From positions 1,143,713 through 1,207,712 of the forward strand of contig JAJAGP010000017.1 in assembly GCA_025084515.1 (NCBI GenBank): DNA of 64,000 bases, read 5' to 3'. The DNA is from Ancistrus triradiatus. Lineage: Eukaryota; Chordata; Actinopteri; Siluriformes; Loricariidae. Positions 11,801 to 24,066 of the stretch are shown here, in pieces. Numbering within the stretch: the stretch's first letter is position 1; each line of letters begins with the position of its first letter. A program made the translations under genes and the position numbers. The notes below the pieces were generated by a model. That model was not told the DNA's origin and did no database searches. It saw only the letters and a program-made list of their open reading frames with translations.

Positions 11801-14800
11801 ATACAAGAAGTACAAACTGTAAAACAGCTTGTTTTGAATACAGACTTTTATTTCTTATTATAATTTACTATAGACTTATATACTATATGTAGATCAATGT
11901 GATACCTGGTTTTGGGTGAGGGCCTCCTGTACAGCTTGGGAATTAGGTTGTACTTGGCCAGGATCTAACATCAGACCATCTAGCCAGGCGAGCAATGATT
12001 TGAGTCCCTCATGAACACTGACAGACTGAGCAACGGCAGTCTGAAGTTGCTCAGCTCTCTGAGATGCACACACTGACAGAGTGCCAAACCGCCTCTCAAG
12101 AGTCTCTGAAATGGATAATGGTATTACAAAACAAACTTTCAGAATATATCACTAGAATAAACTAACTATTTTAATAGACCGGGGGATGCAGTTACCTGTG
12201 ACGGTGTTGATATCTCTTGCTTTAAGTTTGGGGGATTCCTGGATGCTGCTCAGCTCTTCCCCTGCTCTCTTCACCTTCTCCAGCTGCACAGAGCGCTCAG
12301 CCAGCTCGCCCTGTAAATGCTGGAAGGAAGCAAAACCCATGAGTGGATTCAGGACGCCACTCATTAATACTGACTGATAGAGCTTCAGTGTGCAACAGTG
12401 TGTACTATAGACAGTCTTACCTGTACAGTATTGAGTGTGTTCTGTAGTGTCTGTGTGTCTGTCTGCTCTAAACTGGGTTTGAGTATGCTCTGGTTCTCCT
12501 CCTGCGACTTCAGCCAAGAGTCCAGAGCGCAAGTTTCATCCTGATACTGCTGGTATCGATCCAGTAGACTAGACAGGTGTGCACCAAGATCTCCAGTCTA
12601 GAACAAGCAGGAAGCAGGCACAATAAATAAAGTGTTATTGAAGTGAAAGCCTAAAATGTGATCAAAATAGAGTACAGTGGTACCTCAGTTCTCGACCACC
12701 TCAGAACTCGTACAATTCGGTTGTCGACAAAAAAATTTGTTTCAGCCAAAATGATTCATGATTCACGATTCAGTACAGCGTGATTCAGATTCACAATATC
12801 CTTTGCACAGGGATTATCTCTGCTGTGTTTATCATGTTTTTCTTCATTTTTACACTTACAGTATTGTATTCTTTGTACAAATGGGTCTCCATGGGTCCTA
12901 AAATGGTTAGTAATGACAGGCAACCGAAAGGAAAACTTTCTGGAAAGGAAATGACAGCCAACCGAAAGGAAAACTGGCTTTCAGGCTGAACAGTTCACAT
13001 TAGCAGCTATGCTAGCGCCCGGAGTTCATCAATAGAGTAAGTGTTTTGCATTTACTTTTCACTTTCAATTCATTACTCACCAGATTACATGAGACACTTT
13101 ATTATAAAATAAGCTTTGTGTTAATGATTTTGGCCAACTGCAGGTTAATGCAAGTGTTAATGTGTATTAGGCTCCGCTATGATAGAGAAGAGACTATTGT
13201 AAACTCATCATGATACATTTATGATGGATTTGTCAGAACATATTCCCATCGTAAATCAGGGAGCACCTCCATTAATGCACATAATGCCTCATACAGTGTG
13301 GATTTTCTGGAGGTCTGGAAGGGATTACTCCAATTTACATTATTTGTTATGGAAAAAATGCTCAGTACTCATCCTTTTCAGTTCTCGAGAAACCTCCTGG
13401 AACAAACTAACAACGAGAACCAAAGTACCACTGTATAATGTAAAAGAACATTCTTCAGCCTACCTTGCTTTGAAGAGAACTGTAGCGCTGAGTGACATCT
13501 TGTAGCTTTCCACCGACAAGATGCCTTGTGTCCTCTAGAGCAGGGTCAGCGTTACCCAACCTCTCCATAGTGCCTTGTACAGAGTCCTGCACCTTCTGAC
13601 CAGAAATGGACACAAAGCGCAGGTCTGCCTTATGGCAGATCACATCTTCTGCCAGCTGAAAAACATCAACAAACAACATGCTTTCTTTTAGCAGCAATCT
13701 TCTTACTATTCTCAAAAAATATATATATTCTGGTAGAAGTAAGGAATAATAAATTCATTGATCAGCCATTACATTAAAACCACTGAAGTGAAGTAAACAA
13801 CATTGACGGTGAGGCGCTCTAGGCAATGTTCTGCTGGGAAACCTTGGGTCTTGGATTTCATGTAATTGCTACTTTGACGCACACAGTACATTGCAAACGT
13901 CTTAGGCATTCTATATTTTTCAGTTTATATTCTGCTTAATCTTTATTTAATGCACTTTGTAGTTCTACAATTACAGACTGTAGTCCATCTGTTTCTCCTC
14001 ATACTTTGTTAGTCCCCTTTACTCTTTAATGGTCAGGACCTCCACAGGACCAGAACAGATCAGGTACCATTTGGGTGGTGGATCATTCTAAGCACTGCTG
14101 TAGTGGTTGTGTGTTAGTGTGTGATGAGCTGGTACAGTAAGAGTGGATCAGACACAGCAGTCCTGCTGGAGTTTTAAACCACCTCAGTGTCACTGCTGGA
14201 CTGAAAATAGTTCAAATTCCAAAAATGTCCAGCCACCTGCATCCAGTAGGCATCCTGTGAGCACTGATGAAGGATTAGACGATCTACAAGGTGGAGCAAC
14301 AAGGTAGATGTCTCTAATAAAGTGGACAGCGAATGAACAGTGCTTTTAAACTCCAGCAGCACTGCTATACCTGATCCAATCATACCAGCAAATACACACA
14401 ACACACCACCACCACCACATCAGTGGCACTGCAGTGCTGAGAATGATCCACCAACTAGTACCTGATCTGTAGGAGGTCCTGACCATTACAGAACAGTGGA
14501 AAGGGGACTAAAAGTATGTAGAAAAGCAGATGGACTGCAGTCTGTAATTGTAGAACTACAAAGAGCAGTGACCGCTAAAACTTAAAGAAAAAGCAGAATA
14601 TAAACTGAGAAATACAGAATGCCTACCAAAACATTGTTGCAGACCAAATACAAAGGGGCCTCTTTCAGCAGGAAAATGCTCCCTGCAACACTTCAAAAAC
14701 TGTTCAGGATTGGTTTGCATGATAAAGAGTTCAACATGTCAGCCTCCAAATTCCCCAGACCTCAGTTCCATCAAGCATCTGTGGGATATGCTGGACAAAC

Positions 14801-17064
14801 AAGTCCAATCCATGGAGCCCTTACAGGACTTCAAGGATCTGCCACAAACGCCTTTGTGCTAGATACCACAGGACAGCTTCAGAGGTCTTGTGGAGCCCCA
14901 CTTCGATGGATCAGTTTGTTTATTCGTTTATTCATTTGCACATGGCCACTACCAGCATCAGCAGCCATGTTCAGCGGCACACACAAGGTTACATCAAGAC
15001 AAGTCACTCATACACTCAAGTCAATGCCAATTTAGTGTAATCTATTAACCTAACATGCAAGTCTTTGGACTGTGGGAGGAAACCGGAGTACCCGGAGTAA
15101 TCCCACGCGGACACGGGGAGGACATGCAGACTCCACACAAAAAGGACCCAGGCCGCTCCACCCTGGGATTGAACCCAGGACCTTCTTGCTGTGAGGTGGC
15201 GATGCTACCCACCGAGCCACTGTGCCACCCCTCAATGGATCAGAGCTACAACACTAAGCAGGTTGTTTCTAATGTCACGGCTGATCGATGCGTACTGCCA
15301 ATACCTTTTTGTGCTCTTGTAATCGGTCTTTCAGACCCTGTGCGTCGGTTTCGCCTTTCCCCAAGGAGCCGAGCTCCTGCTCAGTCTGTTTCAGCCATGT
15401 CTCCAGAATGCCGTGTTCTTCCAGGAACTTGGAGAGCTCATCCTGTAACGCTTCAGCCCGCCTCAGTCTCTCTTGGCAGTTATGCAGACGCTCCTGGTGC
15501 TGGTTCTGCAGCTCGTCCAGTCTGGCACGCAGGATCTTCTTTTCCTCCGGGGAAACGCTGGAGTCGGGCTGCTCCAGGAGAGAGCGTATGGACTGCTCCA
15601 CCTGTAAGAGGTGAGCTTGCTGGGATTGTAAGTGCTGTAATTCAGCCTGAAATAGTCAAAAAAAAACGTTGTTAGAAAAGGAGTATTAAGAAAAGAACCA
15701 TGCACACTAATGTGGACTGTTCATCTCTGACCTTCAGCATGTCATTGTGTGAGTTCAGTGTACCATGTGGTACTCCGGAATCCGTAACAGTTTCCCCAAG
15801 TGATTTCTGCTTGGATGTCTCCAGTGATGACAACTCCTTAAGCAGAGTATCTATTTTTCCCTGAGTCTCCTGCATTTCCTCCTCAGCTTTAGCCTTGTGA
15901 AAAGGAAAGCAGAGATTCAGACAGCGCCAAAAACATAAAAGGCAAATAAGTGGACATCGGAACAGATCCTTACCCTTTGCGTCTTCTGTTGTAGTGTTGT
16001 GCTGATGGCCGTGTCCAACTGAGTCAGTGAGGACTGGGCGTTGGCTGTGAGGCTGTTGTATTGCTCCTTCATGCGCGTCAACGCTCCCTGCAGGTTGGCC
16101 TTCTCTTCCGGACTAAGATCATCCCCACGTTCAGCCAGGAACTCCTCCACTGACCGGATTGTCTCCATCAGCCCATCTCCCTTGGTCTGAAGATCTCTCT
16201 CCAGATCCTGAAAGTAGTAACCCATTGGAATGTTAATGAATTAATATACACAGGCAATGTAAACACACCAAGCGGTGTATTAGGAACACTATATTTAATA
16301 GTGGGTAAGGCCTTCCTTTGCTCTCAAAACAGCCTCAATTCTTCATGGCATGGATTCCACAAGATGTTAAAAGCATTTGAAATCCTGCTCCATGTTGACA
16401 TTATTTTATCTTGCACTTCTCTCTATTGGATTCAGATCCAGTGACTGGGAAGGCCACTAAAGCACAATGAATCATTCATTCACTTTCTTATCCACTTTCT
16501 CGATCCTGGACAGGGTCGCGGCAGAGCCTGTGTCTAACCGGTGGCATAGGGAGCAAGGCAGGAACAACTCTAGACAGCGCATCAATCCATTATAGAGCAC
16601 ATACACTCACACACATTAGAGGAACACTTTAGAGACACCAATTAACCTAACATGTATGTTTTTGGACTGTCGGAGGAAGCCGGAGTACCTGGAGTAAACC
16701 CACACAGACACGAGGAGGACATGCAGACTCCATACAGAAAAGACCCAGACTGCTGCACTGGAATTGAACCCAGGACCTTCTCGCTGTGAGGTGACACCAA
16801 ATTTTGACGCTACCATCAAGGTACCTCAGCAGAACTTGAGAGACATCAGACCAGGGGGTGGCACAGTGGATACCACTAACAAATCACAGAAAGAAGGTCC
16901 TGGGTTTGATCCCAGGTGGAGTGGTCTGGGTCTTTTCTGTGTGGAGTCTGCATGTCCTCCTTGTGTCCATGTGGACTTATTCTGGGTGGTCCAGTTTCCT
17001 CCCACAGTCCAAAGACATGCATTAGGTTAACTGGTTACGCAAAATTTTTCCTCATATTGAGACT

Positions 17065-17146
<82 letters not shown>

Positions 17147-18601
17147 GGGAAAATAAAATCCCTGACTAAGAAACAATTATTCTTCATACAATCACCTGTT
17201 CCACAATTATTGGCACCCCTAACAATTCTTAGGAAATAAATGTAATTAAAGAATTTCTGTCACTTCTACAGTAGTTTACGAAGTTAATCAGAGTATGTAG
17301 GAACATTTAATTAGCAATTCACAACTTCCTGTTTCCCTGGGGTATAATTATGATGTGACACAGAGGCCATTTCTCTTCAACATGGGAAAAGACAAAGGAA
17401 CATAGCATCAAGTAAGGCAGATGTGTGTTGACCTTTACAAGTCAGGCAATGGCTACAAGAAAATAGCCATTCGCCTGCACCTGTCCATATCTACTGTCAG
17501 AGGAATTAAGAAGTTTAAAGCAACTGGGACAGTGGTAAACAAGTCTGGACAAGGACGCAAGATTATTTTGCCACCACGCACAGTGAGGAGGATGATAAGA
17601 GAAATAAAAAGTTCTCCAAAGCTCACGGTTACAGAACTGCAACAAATGGTGGCATCTTGGGGTCACGTCTCCAAAACAACCATCAGGCGCTATCTACACG
17701 CCAACAAGCTGTTTGGGAGGCATGCACGGAAAAAACCTTTTCTCACTCACAATCATAAACGAAAACGTTTGGAGTTTGCTAAGCAGTACTGGAACTTCAA
17801 CTGGGACCGTGTGCTTTGGTCAGATGAAACAAAGATAGAGCTTTTTGGCAACAAATGCTGTAAGTGGGTCTGGTGTAACACAAGAGCTGAGTATGCAGAA
17901 AAGCACCTCATGCCCACTGTGAAATACGGGGGAGGATCAGTGATGCTGTGGGTCTGCTTCTCTTCCAAAGGCCCAGGGAACCTTGTTAGGGTGCATGGCA
18001 TCATGAATGCTTTGAAATATCATTTTAAAACAAAATTTGGTGGCTTCTGCCCGAAAGCTGAGGATGGGTCGTCACTGTGTCTTTCAGCAAGATAATGACC
18101 CTAAACACATGGCAAGATCCATCACAGAAATGGTTGACCACACACAGAATCAAGCTCCTCCCATGGCCATCTCAGTCTCCAGACCTCAACCCCATTGAAA
18201 ACCTGTGGGGTGAGCTGAAGAGGAGAGTGCAGAGGAGAGGACCCAGGTCGCTGGATGATTTAGAGAGATTGTGCAAAGAGGAATGGTCGAAGATCCCTCT
18301 TTCTGTGTTCACCCATCTTGTGAAACATTATAGGAGAAAATTAGGTGCTGTTTCGTTGGCAAAAGGGGGTTGTACAAAGTATTAACATCAGGGGTGCTAA
18401 TAATTGTGGCACACATTATTTGATGTTAAACAATTATTTCTTAATGTAGGATTTTTTTTCCTACTGAATAAATGCACTTGAGTTAAAGGTTGGATTTTAC
18501 TCTTTTTTCCATAGTGGTCCTATATTATTTAGAAAAAACCTCAATTTATTAGAAGCTAAAGAACACATCTTAACCAGGGGTGCCAATAATTATGGAGGGC
18601 A

Positions 18602-18670
<69 letters not shown>

Positions 18671-21600
18671 GTGAGTTCATATTGTTGTTCATGGAATAAT
18701 ACCTTAAGCTCACTGTGCTTCTGCTGAAGCATGCTCACATCTCCTGACTCAGATCCTGATTTCTGAGTGACCAGGAGGCTGGCTGCCCCAGCCAACCACA
18801 TGTTGAGTCCTTCAAGTTTCTGCAAGCACTCCGACTTCTGCTGCTGCACTACCTACATAGGAACAAAGCATGATGGAAATGGAGATAAAAGAGCAAAGGA
18901 ACATAATTTAAGAATTTGCCCTTGGTATAATACAGAAAATCTTTCTCTTACTTTCTTAAGGCTTATCAGCTTAAATACAACCAAGCCCAAAACAGAACTG
19001 ACCAAACTACATTTACACCCAAAATATGCACTGTTGAGCAACATGTATCCAGACACCTCACACAAGCAGACAAACAAATCTCTCACAGCGTTCAGCAGGA
19101 AAGAGATAAACACAGTCACATTTAATTCGTCAGTTTTTTTTTTCTTTTTCTTTCAAATTGGAAAGAAAAGGAAAAAGTAAGCTTGCTATGACAGAACGGC
19201 TCGATTTATTTCTCTAGTCTTTCCAAGTTGGCATAAGCGCTTGTCCTCTTTGGAAATCTGTAAGAGCAAGGCAGACGGGTTAATACAGGTTATAGTCACA
19301 CACATGCACAAGGCAAAACAGTGTTCAGCAGGTGGCAAAGGAAACTACAGAAGCATTACAGAGCTCAGCAATATTAGTACAGGTAAGCACCATTTAACGA
19401 CTATCCGACAAATGATTAACAACCTAGGTCTTAATAATTAGAACAAATTATAATAGGAAATAAAATCTGTCTTAACTCCAGACATTAAAGAGCTGGTCAA
19501 ATAAAATTTAAAAAAAGGTTTAGGATACTGGCATAAACTGCCAAAAATATTATTTTGCCAGAGTTGTTTTGTTTACATTTTTAAAAATTTAATTCAATAA
19601 ATATTGAATTAGTCATACCTTGGCACTTTACCACCTCGGAACTCGTCAAATTCAGTTCTTGATGCATTTTGATGAGAAAAATTCTCGTACTACGCTGCAC
19701 TTGCTTAAACTAGTAAGAGTCGAGACGCGATACTCGTTTCAGCCGAGACATGGGAACACGAGTCAGTTACACAACTGCTCCCGCTCTGTACAGATTTCTG
19801 CTGTGTTTCTTGTTTTTTTCTTTATTTTTACATCTACAGTCATGTGAAAAAGTGTTTGCCCCTTTCCCAATTTCCTATTTTTTTGCATGTTTGTCACACT
19901 GAAGCGTTTCGGAACATCAAACCAATTTAAATATTAGTCAAAGACAACACAAGTAAACACCAAATGCAGTTTTTAAATGTAGGTGTTTATTATTAAGGGA
20001 GAGAAAAATCCAATCCTACATGGCCCTGTGTGAAAAAGTGATTGCCCCCTAAACCTAATAACTGGTTGGGCCACCCTCAGCAGCAACAACTGCAACCAAG
20101 CGTTTGCCATAACTTGCAATGAGTCTTTTACAGCCTTGTGGAGGAATTTTGGCCACTCATCTTTGCAGAATTGTTGTAATTCAGCCACATTGGAGGGTTT
20201 TCGAGCATGGTCGAGGGTTTAAGGTCATGCCACAGCATCTCAATAGGATTCAGGTCAGGATTTTGACTAGGCCACTCCAAAGTCCTCATTTTGTTTTTCT
20301 TCAGCCATTCAGAGGTGGACTTGCTGGTGTGTTTTGGATCACTGGGGTGCACTTTTCACACAGGGCCATGTAGGGTTGGATTTTTTTTCTGCCTTTATAA
20401 TAAACACCTTCATTTAAAAACGGCATTTTGTGTTTATTTGTGTTGTCTTTGACCAATATTTAAATTGGTTTGACGTTCCGAAACACTTCAGTGTGACAAA
20501 CATGCAAAAAAAATAGGAAATCAGGAAGGGGGCAAACACTTTTTCACACCACTGTACAGTAGAGTGATAACAGCCAAAGAAAAAGGAAAAACAGTGAGAA
20601 CCACTGCGCAGTACAATACTCTCTCACATATGCTGGGAATCTGAGCAGCAGCACCTTGTGTTTGCCAATGGGCTAAGCACTTTGTTTTATTTTTCACTTT
20701 CAATACACTATTCAATAACTTACAGAAGTTATTCAACACTTTATTATAAAATAAGCTTTGTGTTAATGATTGTGCCCAATTGTAGGTTAATGTGAGGGTT
20801 TTAGGCATGTTTAAGGTAGGCTAGGCTATGATGTATAGAATATATATATTAAACTCCTTGGTTTAGATTCAACTTACTGAATGTAATCAGGGAGCACCTG
20901 TACAATACAACTCCATTTATGTATGGAAAGCCTTATACAATATGGGTTTATGGGGGTCTGAAACTGATTACTTCAATTTAATTCTATCTAGTCCTGCAAA
21001 AAAGACTTGTGGGAAAAAAAATTGTAAGTACTCATCATTTTTGCTACTCAGCGAGCCTTCTGGAATAAACTAACGACAAGTACCGAGGTTCCACTGTACT
21101 TTGCTTTAACTACTTGCATAAGTAAGAACTGTGTTGCACATGGACACATTAGCACACAGAGCCATGTAATGGAAAAGTCTGTACTTAATACTACAAGCAC
21201 TGCAGCTTCACCTACATATACCTAGATGTGCCAAACGCCGGTCATTTGCTGCACTGAATTCGTCTACTTACAGGTTTAAAAGGTAATCTTGTATTGCTTG
21301 TTTTTCTTCAAGTGGACTCATTCCCTCTTGGTTGTGTGCAGCCTGAAAGGTATGTTTATTTTATGTTTATATTCCATCCTAAGTGTTTATATTTTGGTTC
21401 TAGAGCATGTGTGATTGTTAATGTGTGCTCGTAACTAAAGAACCACGGTGTGGTGCATTTCCTGGAGGGAATGACCTGGACGAAAGTTTAGGCTTCGGTT
21501 GCTGTGTGGATGGTAGCGTTCCACTCCTGTTTTCAGCGACATCTCATTTACATTACATTTACAGCATTTAGCAGACACTCTTATCCAGAGCAACTTACAA

Positions 21601-24014
21601 CTGCCACTGTTGCTCAAGGACCCAACAGTGGCAGCTTGGCAGAGGTGGGATTTGAACCCTGGACCTTTTGGTCCATAGTCCAGTACCTTAACCGCTAGGC
21701 TACCACAGTCCACAGAAAATTAGCAGACACACTTATCCGGAGCGACTTACAATTGATACAATCTTACAGTCCAAGCAATTGTGGGTTAAGGGTCTTGCTC
21801 AAGGACCCAACAGTGGCAGCTTGGCAGAGGTGGGATTTGAACCCTGGACCCTAGGCATTTATGTATCGTTTGCACAAAGTTTTCCTGTGAAAATACCCTT
21901 TATATTAATATTACACAAGCATACAAAGACAATGTGACCATAGTAATGTCGGGTCAACGACCTGCTTCACAGAATGCAATGCGGTCCTTAAATGGTGCAC
22001 ACCTGTACTATGTGAGATACAATCAAGTCTGCTTTAATGGGATTTGCCTACGTGTGATTTTTAAACAGCACTTTATCTGCAAGTGACGAGAATAATCCAA
22101 ACATATGGTGCGCACTATCTATCTGCAAGCAATCACTGCTGACAAGTTATTTCATCAGCTTATTTAGATGAACGACAATGTTCCCGAAGCTGGTAATGAT
22201 AACATTCAACCACGTTTTTCCAAACCTCTCTCTCCCTTGCAGTCTGTCTCTCTCTCTCCATCTTTTGTTCCACCTGTTCCTTCTCTCGTTCCTTCTGCTC
22301 ACGCTCCTCCTCTCTAGCTCGTTGCACTGACAGCGCCTCAACCCTGGCATGAGTGCGCCCAGTGATCTGGTGAAAGGATCTCTGCAGCTGCTGCAGCTGC
22401 CCCAGCAACCATCTGCTCTGCTCGGGTGCCAGATCCTGGGCACGTTCGGAAATGAACACCTGGATTTCAAACGCAACAGCGCTCACGTCACTGGAGCGGG
22501 CCGAGAGACACTGCTGTAGCTCCTACGACAGAAGAGGATAGTCACAGATCCCACTGAAACTTTTTTCATTGTGAAACCTATAGAGTACTGTCAGTGAGTC
22601 TTACCTTGTATTGCTGCAGGTTTTGAGTAAGTAGCAGCAATGTTCTACCATCATCCTCATTCTTATTCGGATCAACCACAGTTTCCCGTTCTAGCTGAGC
22701 TTCAGTGTTTTTAAGCCAGCTCAGAAGGCTGTCCATTCTTCCACCCAAAGTCTCCAATTCATGACGCACTGCCTCCTGAGAAGTGGGTTATTGTCAGATG
22801 GTTCCATCTTTATTCTAAATAGGAATCTCGCTGTACTTTCCCCACACTCTTGCCTTACCTTTTGTGCATCACGATATGACTGCATGCCTTTCAAAGCACT
22901 CTGGGCAAGTTCTCCTGCAGCATCAAAAGTACGGGACAAACTCCGCATGTCCTTTTCCAGGGCTTTGAGTAACTGTGGCGGGACGTCTTCATGGGGTGAC
23001 TCCAGAAGCACACTGGCCGCCTCAACCTCTCTGGTCACTTGTGGCTCCAAGTCACTGAGTTCCAGAGAAAGACCCTGGTGTCAAAGTGAGAAAGGGAAGA
23101 CATTAAGCAACTTATATCGATATATCTACTATCTATATACAGGTACCTTAGTTCTCAAATTCGGTTCTCGACATATTTTGACAAGAAAAATTTGCCTCGG
23201 TTCTCGGCGTTTGCTCAGTACTCGGCACACCTGCTTAAACTTGTGTCATTCAAGCCACCTGACTCGTTTCAGCTGAAACTTGATTCATGATTCAGTACAC
23301 AGTAATTCAAGTTCACAATATCCCTCAGAGAAGATCTCTGGTATTTTTAGAGTTTTTCTTCAGTTTTACATCCAAAGTACAGTACAGGTAGTCCTCGGGT
23401 TACGACGGTCTCGAGTTACGACGTTTCGTGGTTACGACGCATCTCCCATTTACTGTATAAAGCCTTGTTACGACGCAAGTGGTTTTGTGTCGTAAACATC
23501 ATAACGCAAACTTCGTGTTTGGTGTGCGCGGCGGAAGAATACACGATTACGCGGCTCTTTTTTGATAATTACTGTGTTAGGATAGGTGTTAGGATAGGAT
23601 GAGTGCTTACAGTATGTTATTTACGTACAGTACGTACGCATGTTCTGACTTACACCGAAAATCGGTTTACGACGCCACCTAGGAACGGATCTGCGTTGTA
23701 AGTCGAGGACTACCTGTATTCTTAGTCTTCATGGATCCTAAAAAGGTTAGTTTATAAGAGCTGAAAGCAAAACAGGAATTGAATGCTGCAGAACACAGCC
23801 TGCAGTTATTCATCAATAGAGTACGTGTTTTGCTTTTACGTTTCACTTTCAATCCAGTACTCACTAACCTACAAGAGATTTCTCAACACTTTGTTATAAA
23901 ATAAGCTTTGTGTTAACGATTTTGGCCAACTGTAGATTTATGCAACATTAACATTAAACATAAGCATCTTTACCATATCTCTGCTATATAAAGAATAGAC
24001 TGCTCTACCAAATG

Positions 24015-24066
<52 letters not shown>

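Larger units (their letters stand above)
13755..15245 (+). mobile_element. Tc1-like family G with two insertions (dead)
   Basis: Begins GATCAGCCATTACATTAAAA; transposase remnants GTTCTGCTGGGAAACCTTGG and, after the MITE, CTCTTTCAGCAGGAAAATGC, AATTCCCCAGACCTCAGTTC and GCATCTGTGGGATATGCTGG. The element is split by a MITE (13903-14625) and by a SINE (14915-15234). It continues into GATCAGAGCTACAAC. Confidence 0.75.
19378..22007. mobile_element. nonautonomous element, family U, copy 2, split by nested insertions
   Basis: Left end TACAGGTAAGCACCATTTAACG and right end TTAAATGGTGCACACCTGTA are inverted copies next to TA. Internal blocks (CATTTATGTATCGTTTGCAC, CTGTTTTCAGCGACATC) match the undisturbed copy at 35255-35934. 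Inserted inside are a family P element (19611-21098) and two SINEs (21545-21851). Confidence 0.7.

Noticed and set aside
17421..18385. An active Tc1 transposase gene
   Set aside because: The 5' end is disrupted, a frameshift lies near 18010-18060, and the left inverted end is missing.
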